Below, in pieces: positions 29,421 to 38,200 of a DNA stretch of 44,234 nucleotides. Source of the DNA: Tannerella forsythia (lineage in GTDB: Bacteria > Bacteroidota > Bacteroidia > Bacteroidales > Tannerellaceae); contig NZ_RQYN01000023.1 of the NCBI RefSeq assembly GCF_003860135.1, positions 1-44,234 on the forward strand, given 5' to 3'. A model generated the notes under the pieces. That model was not told where the DNA came from and did no database searches. It saw only the letters and a list, made by a program, of their open reading frames with translations. The position numbers and the translations under genes are program-made. Within the stretch, counting starts at the first letter, position 1, and each line of letters starts with the position of its first letter.

Positions 29421-30500
29421 ATGACGGTCATTCTGGTAACCATTCTTATTTTTATATGTGGTATGATTCTTCTGATCATCAGGGAGAAGAAGAAAGAGAA
29501 GGATTTATTGAACCGACATCTGCCGAACGATAATTCATTTCGTAACGGGTCTGTCTTCTATCATACGGGTATCTGTAGACAAGCTGTTTATGATCCGGAA
29601 GCATTGAAATGGTGCGCAACGTTCCTGAATATCGGTGAAAAAGAGCTTTCTTCTTTTTTGCATCATCCTTCCGAGTGGTACAGTCTGTTCTGGTTAGCCA
29701 AAAGAGGAGGAGGCTATCGTATGATCGCTGCTCCGAAGAAAGAGTTGAAGGCCGTGCATCGTACGATTTATGAAAAAATCCTGATCAATAGTGAGATTCA
29801 TCCTTCCGCTACGGGGTTCCGCCGGAATAAGTCAATTGTGGAAAATGTGCGTCCTCATTTGGGGAATGCTCAGGTACTGAAGGTCGACATCCATGATTTT
29901 TTCGGATCGATACGTAAACATACCGTTCGAAGAACGTTTAAGCAATTGGGTTATGAATCCGGTGTAGCGAAAATACTGGCCGCCTTATGCTGCAAATCGG
30001 GGCGATTGCCGCAAGGAGCACCGACAAGCCCGGCCTTGAGTAATATCATTGTGGCCGGTATGGATGAACAATTAGCCGCTATAAGTCGGTCGGTCGGCCT
30101 GACGTATACAAGGTATGCGGACGATTTAACGTTTTCGGGCAATCTATCCTCTCATCATGCGTTTCTCGCACAGGTAGAAAAAGTAGTTGCAGAACACAAG
30201 TTTGCGTTGAACCGGAAGAAGACGCGCTTTTTAGATATGTCGCATCGTAAGATTATTACGGGGATATCCGTCAGTTCGGGCACAAAACTTACGATTCCGA
30301 AAGTCTTCAGGCGCGAGATACGCAAGCAGGTGTATCATGTGCTGACAAAAGGGCTGGCCGAACATCAGAAATATATCGGTTCTTCCGATCCCGCTTATCT
30401 GAAACGTCTGATAGGGCGTCTTTCTTATTGGCATGCCGTTGAACCGGATAACACGTATGTGATTCGGTCATTAAAAGCACTCAAAGAGCTGAACCATTGA
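29421..30500 (+). CDS. Retron-type reverse transcriptase with N-terminal membrane segment
   Basis: A 359-residue RNA-directed DNA polymerase. RT motifs: RMIAAPKKELK (100-110), GFRRNKSIVENVRPH (132-146) with the NxxxH motif typical of retrons (N142, H146), KVDIHDFF (154-161, catalytic Asp156), LPQGAPTSPALSN (196-208), YADD (232-235) and ITG (279-281) at the place of the retron VTG motif. QGAPTSPALSN fits retron RTs rather than group II intron RTs. Residues 3-20 form a hydrophobic helix followed by REKKKEK, suggesting membrane anchoring with the RT domain in the cytoplasm, which is unusual. Upstream lies the predicted msr-msd RNA. No nuclease, toxin or other effector gene is adjacent: lacZ is upstream and a convergent DJ-1 gene downstream. 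It is expected to make msDNA, probably for phage defence, by analogy with known retrons. Confidence 0.92.
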   Translation: MTVILVTILIFICGMILLIIREKKKEKDLLNRHLPNDNSFRNGSVFYHTGICRQAVYDPEALKWCATFLNIGEKELSSFLHHPSEWYSLFWLAKRGGGYRMIAAPKKELKAVHRTIYEKILINSEIHPSATGFRRNKSIVENVRPHLGNAQVLKVDIHDFFGSIRKHTVRRTFKQLGYESGVAKILAALCCKSGRLPQGAPTSPALSNIIVAGMDEQLAAISRSVGLTYTRYADDLTFSGNLSSHHAFLAQVEKVVAEHKFALNRKKTRFLDMSHRKIITGISVSSGTKLTIPKVFRREIRKQVYHVLTKGLAEHQKYIGSSDPAYLKRLIGRLSYWHAVEPDNTYVIRSLKALKELNH

Positions 30501-30570
30501 GCTGGCAACTTCTTTTATCTTGATAGCATGCGTTTTTTGTAGCGGTAAGGCTTGATGTGCCCTCGAAAAA

Positions 30571-30609
30571 AGGGAGGAGGCTGTTCTTGTCTTTGAGACA
30601 GCCTCCCCC
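30571..30609 (-). terminator. Terminator of the pdxJ-tonB-DJ-1 operon
   Basis: GGAGGCTGT pairs with ACAGCCTCC around a 13-base loop. On the minus strand the stem is followed by a TCCCTTTTTTCG run, so it fits termination of leftward transcription. On the plus strand no T-run follows, though it may also slow transcription leaving the retron RT. Confidence 0.75.
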
Positions 30610-30615
30610 CCTGGT

Positions 30616-31155
30616 TTATCTCAACAATAAATCTTTGGCGACCTGTTCAGCCGACTCGAGGCCTTCGAGATGTTCCAGTATAGCCAATCCGAAATCGAAA
30701 ACCAGCCCCGGTCCCCGACCTGTGATGATAGAGCCATCTGTAACCGTTGGTACATTAACGACAGTCGCTCCTTTCAGATACTCTTCAAATCCCGGATAAC
30801 ATGTCGCGCGCTTCCCTTCAAGCAGCCCCAGCCCGCCGAAAACGAGCGGTGCGGCACAAATAGCAGCTAACGGTTTACCTGCATCGTGATGGCGGACGAT
30901 TTCCTTTTTCAATTCCTCATAATCGTTGAGCATCGGACCTCCGCCGGGCAGCACGAGCACATCGGCATCTGCATAGCCGAGATCTTCAAATAGCGCATCG
31001 GCAACGACAAGGATATCATGTCCTCCCTTAACCGTCAAGTTTCCGGTCATCGAAACCGTTACAACGTGCATTCCTCCACGGCGCAGTACATCGACCGTAC
31101 CGATCGCTTCGGCCTCCTCAAAACCGGTTGCTAAAAATACATAAGCCTTTTTCAT
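30616..31155 (-). CDS. DJ-1/PfpI (YajL-type) family protein
   Basis: A 179-residue cytosolic protein of the DJ-1 branch of the glutamine-amidotransferase-like fold. Markers are MKKAYVFLATGFEEAEAIGTVDVLRRGG (acidic Glu near residue 14), DVLVLPGGGPMLN and AAICAAPLVF with the conserved nucleophilic-elbow Cys. Proteins of this type act as chaperones, deglycases or redox-stress factors; which applies here is unknown. It is the last gene of the leftward pdxJ-exbB-exbD-tonB operon, 36 bases after tonB, and is followed by a terminator. Confidence 0.9.
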   Translation of the reverse strand: MKKAYVFLATGFEEAEAIGTVDVLRRGGMHVVTVSMTGNLTVKGGHDILVVADALFEDLGYADADVLVLPGGGPMLNDYEELKKEIVRHHDAGKPLAAICAAPLVFGGLGLLEGKRATCYPGFEEYLKGATVVNVPTVTDGSIITGRGPGLVFDFGLAILEHLEGLESAEQVAKDLLLR

Positions 31156-31191
31156 CGTGTATAAGTTTTTAAAATGTTTATTACATGCGTT

Positions 31192-32028
31192 TTATCTTAA
31201 TGAATAACGATACGTGATCGTGCCACTCTGATTATTCGTACCCTGAATGCTGTTAAACTTCGCTTTCCGCGCAGCTTCAAGCGCACTTTTTCGCATCGTG
31301 GCATGATCGATGTTCGTTCCTTTGCCGATCTCGGCCATGATGACGTTGCCCCGCGGATCGACGGTGATATTGATCACGATCCGCCCCTCTTCCTGAATGG
31401 TATAAGCCGGTCTGGGCAAGCCTCCCGCACCGATGGAACGGCCGTTCAAGTTGAAGGAACCGATACCGCCCACTCCTTCGTTTGCTCCGCTGTCGGAGTT
31501 GCCGAACGGGCTACCCTGATTGCCGCTGCCACTGGCCGCATCGCCCTGACTACTGCTCTCGCTGCCTCCGGTTGAGCCAAAAGCGCCGGCTACACGATCA
31601 CGGATGGCCTGTTCCTTACGCCGCTGCTCATCAGCCTGTTTCTTACGTTCTGCTTCCGCTTTACGCTGTTCCGCTTCCCTTCTACGAACCTCTTCCTGTT
31701 CTTTCTTCTCCTTCTTTTTCCGTTCTTCTTCTTTCTTCTTATTTGTAAGTGAGACAGATTCCTCCATATCCTGCGTGATCATTTCTTCCCGTGGCGTGGG
31801 AGGAGCAGGCTGTGGCGGAGGAGCAGCTGTCATATCCGACGAAGTCGGCTCACCGCGCGGCTCAAACTGTCCGGCTGCAAGGTTGATATTGCCGAAATTC
31901 ACCATGATACCGCTGTCTTCCTCCGGAACGATTGTTTTAAGTACCGTAAAATAGAGGAAGAGCAAAATCGCCAGATGAAAAATAATCGAGCCGATCAGCG
32001 CTATAATGTCGTTCTTTTCAAACTTCAT
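31192..32028 (-). CDS. tonB: TonB-type energy transducer
   Basis: A 278-residue protein with an N-terminal membrane anchor (about 9-31, ALIGSIIFHLAILLFLYF, containing the conserved His of TonB helices). A Pro-rich stretch follows (PPPQPAPPTP), then a highly charged coiled coil of Lys/Glu/Arg (about 92-146), a Gly/Ser-rich linker, and a TonB C-terminal domain (about 195-278, GRIVINITVDPRGNVIMAEIG). It spans the periplasm and transmits proton-motive force from ExbB-ExbD to outer-membrane TonB-dependent receptors. Its start overlaps the exbD stop as ATGA. Confidence 0.93.
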   Translation of the reverse strand: MKFEKNDIIALIGSIIFHLAILLFLYFTVLKTIVPEEDSGIMVNFGNINLAAGQFEPRGEPTSSDMTAAPPPQPAPPTPREEMITQDMEESVSLTNKKKEEERKKKEKKEQEEVRRREAEQRKAEAERKKQADEQRRKEQAIRDRVAGAFGSTGGSESSSQGDAASGSGNQGSPFGNSDSGANEGVGGIGSFNLNGRSIGAGGLPRPAYTIQEEGRIVINITVDPRGNVIMAEIGKGTNIDHATMRKSALEAARKAKFNSIQGTNNQSGTITYRYSLR

Positions 32029-32444
32029 GGCCTATGAGATGGTGGACGGGTGGCCAATACGACCTTGAATTTATTTTCGTTCGCAATATCCAGTACTTTC
32101 ACGATTTCTTTATAAGGAACGGTTTCATCGGCATACAATGCCACAAACATATCAGGCTCCTGAGCATACTGTTCCTGAAGGAAAGAGGTGATCTCGTCGA
32201 ACGCGACCATCCGTTCACGCTGCTTCCCCGCGGCAACATAGTACTTGCCCGCCGCATCGATCGTTACCCGTGTAAGTGGTTTGGCGGCCGTCTGTTTGTG
32301 TGCTTGTGGTAAGGTCAGTTTGATCGCGTTCGGCACCACCACCGTCGACGTAACCATAAAAAAGATCAGCAACAGAAAGATGACGTCCGTCATGGATGCC
32401 ATGCTGAAGGCTGCATTGATCTTTGTTCTTCGTTTCAACGCCAT
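32025..32444 (-). CDS. exbD: ExbD/TolR family biopolymer transporter
   Basis: A 139-residue protein with one N-terminal membrane helix (about 14-36, FSMASMTDVIFLLLIFFMVTS). It contains the key proton-binding Asp in SMTDVIFLLLIFF. The periplasmic domain holds NAIKLTLPQA and ALYADETVPYKEIVKVLDIA. It forms the proton channel with ExbB that energises TonB. It is 5 bases after exbB and shares an ATGA overlap with tonB. Confidence 0.95.
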   Translation of the reverse strand: MALKRRTKINAAFSMASMTDVIFLLLIFFMVTSTVVVPNAIKLTLPQAHKQTAAKPLTRVTIDAAGKYYVAAGKQRERMVAFDEITSFLQEQYAQEPDMFVALYADETVPYKEIVKVLDIANENKFKVVLATRPPSHRP

Positions 32445-32449
32445 GATCT

Positions 32450-33163
32450 TTACTTAGCCGGTTCGTTCAACAAATCCATAAACTCCATCGTATTAGCTTC
32501 CAGACGATTGACCACATTATCCACACGCGACACCAAGTAGTTGTAGGCAAAAAGAGCGATGATACCCACCACCAGACCTCCGACGGTTGTTACTAATGCT
32601 TCATAAATCCCCCCCGAGAGCAACGATACATCGACATTCGTTCCGGCATTAGCCATATCGTAAAAAGCACGTACCATCCCGGTTACGGTACCCAAGAAAC
32701 CGATCATCGGAGCACCGGCAGCTGTCGTGGCAAGTACCGGAAACCCTTTCTCCAGCTTCGCAATTTCAATATTACCCGCATTCTCGATCGCCGCGAGTAC
32801 ATCGTTTGTCGGACGCCCCAGACGAATAATCCCTTTTTCAATCATGCGAGCTGCGGGTGTTTGAGTCGTACGGCAGAGATTGATCGCAGAATCGACTTTT
32901 CCTTCATACACATAATCCCGGATCCGGTTCATAAACGTTTCGTCGCTTTTGGCAGCCTGACGAATTACCAAAATCCGTTGAATAAAGAAATAAATCGCGA
33001 CCAAAGAAAGGATAAGGAGTACCCCCATCACCCATCCGCCTTTCAGGGCCAAGTCGATAATATTCAGTTGCGCCTCTGTCGGGACGGTTTTCGGAGTCAG
33101 ATTCATCGGGGTTGCGTCAGCCGGATTCGGTGCGACTTGTGCTAATGTTGCTAAGATGTTCAT
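32450..33163 (-). CDS. exbB: ExbB/TolQ/MotA family proton channel protein
   Basis: A 237-residue inner-membrane protein with three predicted helices (about 42-65, 141-163, 187-210). The conserved segment LATTAAGAPMIGFLGTVTGMVRAF lies in helix 2, and GGIYEALVTTVGGLVVGIIAL in helix 3. An extra N-terminal hydrophilic segment rich in Pro/Ala precedes helix 1. It pairs with the ExbD protein encoded immediately downstream. Assignment to ExbB rather than TolQ rests on the adjacent tonB. Confidence 0.94.
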   Translation of the reverse strand: MNILATLAQVAPNPADATPMNLTPKTVPTEAQLNIIDLALKGGWVMGVLLILSLVAIYFFIQRILVIRQAAKSDETFMNRIRDYVYEGKVDSAINLCRTTQTPAARMIEKGIIRLGRPTNDVLAAIENAGNIEIAKLEKGFPVLATTAAGAPMIGFLGTVTGMVRAFYDMANAGTNVDVSLLSGGIYEALVTTVGGLVVGIIALFAYNYLVSRVDNVVNRLEANTMEFMDLLNEPAK

Positions 33164-33192
33164 ACGTTTTCTTCTGTTTTATGTTTTTGTTC

Positions 33193-33924
33193 TTAATTTC
33201 TTGAATTTACTTGCTGCAAGCAATTTTTATAGAGGCCAATCGTTTCTTTGAGACCGTAATAAAGAGCGTCACAGATCAAGGCATGACCGATAGACACTTC
33301 TTCGAGCCATGGAACACGTGACGCAAAGAAGGAAAGATTTTGCAGATTCAGATCATGACCGGCATTGATGCCGAGACCATGTTCATGCGCATACTTCGCC
33401 GCTTCAACAAATGGGGCTACGGCAGCCTCCCTGTCCGTATCATATCGCTGTGCATACGGTTCGGTATACAGTTCGATACGGTCCGCCCCCGTTTGAGCTG
33501 CCCATTCGAGGTTCGGCAGATCCGTTTCGACAAAAATAGATGTGCGGATGCGGTTTCGCTTGAATAACTCTGTTAACTCGCTCAGCAATTCGAAATGCTC
33601 CCGTACGTTCCATCCCGCATTGGAGGTTAAAGCATCGGGAGCATCGGGCACAAGTGTAACCTGTGTCGGTTTCACATCCAGCACAAGGTCGATAAACGAT
33701 GCGCTGGGATATCCTTCGATATTCAGTTCGGTACGAATATTCGGCTTAATGGCATAAACGTCGCTGTACCGGATATGCCGCCCGTCGGGACGAGGATGAA
33801 CAGTGATACCCTGAGCACCGAACGATTCACAGTCTTTGGCGATCTGTTCCACATCGGGCATATTTCCACCTCGCGCATTACGCAGAGTAGCCGCCTTATT
33901 GATATTCACACTTAAATTTACCAT
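33193..33924 (-). CDS. pdxJ: Pyridoxine 5'-phosphate synthase
   Basis: Condenses 1-deoxyxylulose 5-phosphate with 3-amino-2-oxopropyl phosphate to make pyridoxine 5'-phosphate (vitamin B6). It has 243 residues in a TIM barrel. Signatures: [35 protein letters not shown] (His/Arg of the active site), [28 protein letters not shown] and [15 protein letters not shown]. First gene of the leftward operon with exbB, exbD, tonB and the DJ-1 gene. It uses the same DXP pool as dxr. The promoter region contains a 20-bp palindrome. Confidence 0.96.
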   Translation of the reverse strand: MVNLSVNINKAATLRNARGGNMPDVEQIAKDCESFGAQGITVHPRPDGRHIRYSDVYAIKPNIRTELNIEGYPSASFIDLVLDVKPTQVTLVPDAPDALTSNAGWNVREHFELLSELTELFKRNRIRTSIFVETDLPNLEWAAQTGADRIELYTEPYAQRYDTDREAAVAPFVEAAKYAHEHGLGINAGHDLNLQNLSFFASRVPWLEEVSIGHALICDALYYGLKETIGLYKNCLQQVNSRN

Positions 33925-33955
33925 GCGAGATACGTCTTATTTCGTTCACTTTCCT

Positions 33956-33975
33956 TATATTTGTCGACAAATATA
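33956..33975. promoter_or_regulatory. Perfect 20-bp palindrome with two opposed -7 boxes
   Basis: TATATTTGTCGACAAATATA equals its own reverse complement. It carries TATATTTG on the plus strand (33956-33963, toward nadK) and the same box on the minus strand (33968-33975, toward pdxJ). A second leftward box TACATTTG lies at 33980-33987. The site is 31 bases from pdxJ and 61 from nadK. It could be a pair of overlapping promoters, an operator, or both. Confidence 0.65.
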
Positions 33976-34036
33976 CATGCAAATGTAGGATGAATTGAGG
34001 AATTATTAAAGAAATTCGGTGTAAAAGATTTATAAA

Positions 34037-34912
34037 ATGAAAGTTGGATTATTCGGTAGCGGATATCACACGGATAAATTGCCGTTGATTCGCAGATTAT
34101 TCAAAAAGTTAGCCGCATTGAACGCCAAAGTCTATGTTTCGCACGACTTCTATGCCTTTCTGGCCGAGTTTCCGGAAGTATGTCCGACAATTGACGGCGT
34201 GCTTCAAGCCCCTCCGTTCGATCTGGATATCGCATTAAGCGTAGGAGGAGACGGCACATTTCTCCGCACAGCCGAACAGATCAACAGGCAAAATATTCCG
34301 ATTTTAGGAATCAACACGGGACGATTAGGCTTCCTGGCCGATATCGGGACAGAGCAGATCGAGGAAACACTCGACGAGCTTTACCATAAACATTATAATA
34401 TAGAGAAGCGGATGTTGCTCCGTTTGGATATGGACAAGCATCCGTTTGAAGGTTACAACTGCGCTCTTAACGAAGTGGCTATCCTAAAACGTGAGACATC
34501 GTCCATGATCACGATTCACACAAGCCTGAACGATGAATATCTGACATCGTACCAAGCCGACGGGTTAGTCATTGCAACGCCCACCGGATCTACAGCCTAT
34601 TCGATGAGCGTGAATGGCCCCATCATTTTACCGCAAAGCGATAACATTGTATTAAGCCCGGTGGCACCACACAGCCTCAATGTGCGTCCGCTTGTCGTAC
34701 CCGGATCGTATAAAATTTCGTTAAATATCGAAAGTCGCACCCATTCCTTTCTGATCTCCCTTGACGGACGTTCCCAAAGCTGCCCGACGAACGTAAGACT
34801 TTCCGTTTGTAAAGCGGATTTTTCAATACATATCATCAATCGACACAACCAGACTTTTTATCAAACTTTGCGTGATAAATTAATGTGGGGAGCCGACAAA
34901 AGAGTTAAATAA
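34037..34912 (+). CDS. nadK: NAD kinase
   Basis: Phosphorylates NAD to NADP. It has 291 residues. The diacylglycerol-kinase-like fold is shown by SVGGDGTFLRTAEQ (the GGDG motif), NTGRLGFLADI, NEVAILKRETSSM and DGLVIATPTGSTAYSMSVNGPII. It is divergent from pdxJ and shares the palindromic promoter region. Cytosolic. A predicted small-RNA gene follows before secDF. Confidence 0.96.
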   Translation: MKVGLFGSGYHTDKLPLIRRLFKKLAALNAKVYVSHDFYAFLAEFPEVCPTIDGVLQAPPFDLDIALSVGGDGTFLRTAEQINRQNIPILGINTGRLGFLADIGTEQIEETLDELYHKHYNIEKRMLLRLDMDKHPFEGYNCALNEVAILKRETSSMITIHTSLNDEYLTSYQADGLVIATPTGSTAYSMSVNGPIILPQSDNIVLSPVAPHSLNVRPLVVPGSYKISLNIESRTHSFLISLDGRSQSCPTNVRLSVCKADFSIHIINRHNQTFYQTLRDKLMWGADKRVK

Positions 34913-34948
34913 ATCTAACACGGCGCATTTTTATGCTGAAGAATTATG

Positions 34949-34976
34949 TTGGATAGCATAAAACGCCTTATCTTTG
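34949..34976 (+). promoter_or_regulatory. Promoter of the small RNA upstream of secDF
   Basis: TTG at 34949-34951 and TATCTTTG at 34969-34976, 17 bases apart, match the Bacteroidetes promoter pattern. Confidence 0.6.
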
Positions 34977-34981
34977 CATCG

Positions 34982-35055
34982 TGTTTTTCATGGTATTAGA
35001 TTTAAGGTTAACAATGAAGATTGTGGTTGTCGTGAGACAACCATTTCTTTTTTAT
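34982..35055 (+). ncRNA. Predicted small RNA or leader ending in an intrinsic terminator
   Basis: A short unit of about 74 bases bounded by a good promoter and a clear terminator: TGGTTGTC (35024-35031) pairs with GACAACCA (35036-35043) around the loop GTGA, followed by a T-rich tail. The body contains TTCATGGTATTAGATTTAAG and GTTAACA, a block I recall as recurring in other Bacteroidales intergenic regions, though I cannot verify this here. No reading frame is convincing. A separate promoter for secDF follows, so the RNA is probably independent. Confidence 0.55.
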
Positions 35056-35115
35056 AGAAGTTCCTAAATTTCACCTCCCCATTTCCCTCTGCATAAAACA
35101 AGAATTAATTCCGTT

Positions 35116-35149
35116 TTTGTCATTAACTAATGAAAAAACGCTATATTTG
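35116..35149 (+). promoter_or_regulatory. Promoter of secDF
   Basis: TTTG at 35116-35119 and TATATTTG at 35142-35149, separated by 22 bases, match the Bacteroidetes consensus well. It lies 54 bases before the secDF start. Confidence 0.65.
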
Positions 35150-35203
35150 CACCCTAAAAAAAAGAAGAATAAGAACAAATAACATATAAATCAAGAATTT
35201 CAA

Positions 35204-38200
35204 ATGCAAAACAAAGGATTTGTAAGAGTTTTTGCGATATTGCTTACTCTGGTCTGCCTTTATTATTTGTCTTTCTCGTTTGTAACGAGAAAATATTATA
35301 AAGAGGCAGCTGAGTATGCAAACGGAAGCTCGTCGAAGGAGAGTTTTTATTTAGACTCGTTAGCCAACAAAAAAGTTTGGTTTGGCGCTTACACGTTGAA
35401 ACAGTGCCGGGAAATGGAAGTAACCTTAGGGCTCGACCTGAAAGGGGGAATGAACGTTGTATTGGAGCTCAACGTACCGGATGTCATCCGTTCGTTGGCC
35501 AACAACAATCAGGATGCCAATTTCAACAAAGCGCTGGAAGCGGCTTACGCCCGTCAAGCAACCAGCCAGAAAAATTTTGTCGATCTCTTTGCCGAAGAGT
35601 ACAAAAAGTTGGACTCGGGCGCACGGCTGTCTGCTCTTTTCAGCACCTTTGAATTAAAAGAGAAAATTAATCCACAAAGTTCGGACGATCACGTTGTTTC
35701 CGTATTGAAAGAAGAGCTACAAAGCGCCATTGACAACTCCTTTAATGTATTACGTACGCGTATAGACCGTTTCGGTGTCGTTTCTCCGAATATCCAACGT
35801 CTGGAAACTGCCGGACGCATTTTGGTCGAATTGCCGGGCGTAAAAGAGCCTGCACGTGTCCGCAAACTCTTGCAGGGAAGTGCCAACCTCGAATTTTGGG
35901 AAACGTACAACCTGACAGAAATTAATCAGCAACTGATGGCTGCCGATCAAGTATTGGCACGCGTTCTGACACCGGTATCGGCTGCGACTGACACGACAAG
36001 CGCATCCGTGACCACTCCTGAACCGGCGGCACCAGCCGATACGACAGCCACCCAAGCCACCGACTCGCTGATCGCGCAGTTGGGAAGTGAGGAACAGCAG
36101 ACTCCCGAAGCCAACATGTCGTTGGAAGAATATGCCAAACAACATCCGTTGTTCGCTTTGTTACAACTGAACGTAGACCAAACCGGACGTTACCTGATTC
36201 CGGGGCCGGTAGTCGGCTATGCGAGAAAGACAGATATGGAAAAGATTACCGAATATCTGAATATGCCGCAAGTGAAAGCCGTACTTCCGAACAACGTCAT
36301 CTTCCGTTGGGGGGTAAAAGCGATGGATGAAAACGATCAGTTCTACCAGTTGTATGCGCTGAAAGTAACGAACCGTGACGGTACGCCGGCCATGAGTGGC
36401 GACGTCGTGACCAATGCGGTGGCCGACTTCGCACAGCAACAAATCGGACGTTCGCAATATCAGGTGAGTATGACGATGAATGCCGAAGGAGCTCGTGAAT
36501 GGGCGCGTCTGACGAAAGAAAACATCAAGCGAAGCATCGCGATCGTGCTGGACGGAATGGTTTATTCGGCCCCGACCGTTCAGACGGAAATTACCGGCGG
36601 ACAGTCGCAAATTACGGGAGATTTTACGCAGGATGAAGGAAAAGACTTAGCCAACGTATTGAAATCCGGTAAGATGGCGGCTTCGGTCAATATCGTACAG
36701 GAAGATATCGTCGGACCATCACTCGGTCAGGAAGCCATCCATGCCGGAGTCATATCGTTCGTTCTGGCTCTGGTGATTCTGATGATATACATGTGTGCCA
36801 TCTACGGTCTGGTACCGGGTATGATTGCCAACGGCGCATTGGTGCTGAATATTTTCTTCACCATGGGTATTCTCGCATCGTTCCAGGCAGTGTTGACACT
36901 CCCGGGAATCGCCGGTATGGTGCTTACGCTGGGTATGGCAGTCGATGCAAACGTATTGATTTATGAACGTACAAAAGAAGAATTGCGTAGCGGTAAGCAG
37001 TTGGCCAAAGCGATTGCCGACGGTTACTCGAACGCTTTCTCGGCAATTTTCGATGCTAACTTGACAACTGTCATCACGGGTATCGTATTGTTCGTTTTCG
37101 GAACAGGCCCGATCCGCGGATTCGCTACAACCCTGATTATCGGTCTGATCGCATCGTTCCTGACGGCTGTCTTCCTGACCCGTCTCGTATACGAGGCCTT
37201 ATTGGCAAAGGATAAGATCAAGAATCTGACATTTACGACTTCGCTGTCGAAGAATATTCTGACCGATCCGAAAGTAAACTTCCTCGGCAAACGGAAAATC
37301 GGCTATCTGATTCCGCTAAGCATCATTATCCTCGGTACGGTTTCCATGTTTACCATCGGGTTGAACAACGGTATCGACTTTACGGGGGGACGTAACTATG
37401 TGATCCGTTTCGATCAGGATGTGCGCACGGACGAAATCCGGTCGGCACTCGAACCGCAGTTGCAAGGCGGATCGGTCGGTGTAATCACGATCGGATCACA
37501 GAATCAAGTGCGCGTATCGACGAACTATCGTATTGCCGACAATGCCACGGATGTAGACGACGACATTACCGGAAAACTGTATGCCGGACTGCAATCGTTC
37601 TTACCGCAAGGTACGACACTCGAACAGTTTGCAGCAGACCATATTCAGAGTTCACAGAAAGTAGGGCCGAGCATGGCCGACGATATTAAGAACAGTGCGT
37701 TCATGGCTGTGATTTTCGCCATGTTCTGTATGGCACTGTACATCCTCGTCCGCTTCCGCGACGTAGCCTTCTCGGTCGGCGTATTCGTTTCCGTAGCAGT
37801 AACGACGTTGTGTATCATCGCATTCTACACGTTGCTGTGGAAGATCATGCCATTCTCGATGGAGGTCGATCAGACGTTTATCGCCGCTATTCTGACGGTA
37901 ATCGGTTACTCGATCAACGATACGGTAGTTGTCTTCGACCGTATCCGCGAAACGATTCAGACTTATCCCAAACGCGATCGTTATCAGGTGATCAACGATT
38001 CTTTGAACTCGACGCTTGCACGTACTTTCAGCACGTCGCTCTCGACCTTTATCGTTGTCTTGATTATCTTCTTGTTGGGTGGTTCTACGATTCAGAGTTT
38101 TACGTTTGCGATTCTGTTGGGGGTAATCGTCGGAACATATTCGACACTATTCGTAGCCACACCGATCGCTTACGAAATTCAAAAACGTAAATTTAAAACG

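Noticed and set aside
29421..30500. RT considered as part of a diversity-generating retroelement or group II intron
   Set aside because: No template/variable repeat pair, no maturase or endonuclease domain, no intron domain V/VI nearby, and the motifs NxxxH, QGAPTSP and (I/V)TG point to retrons.
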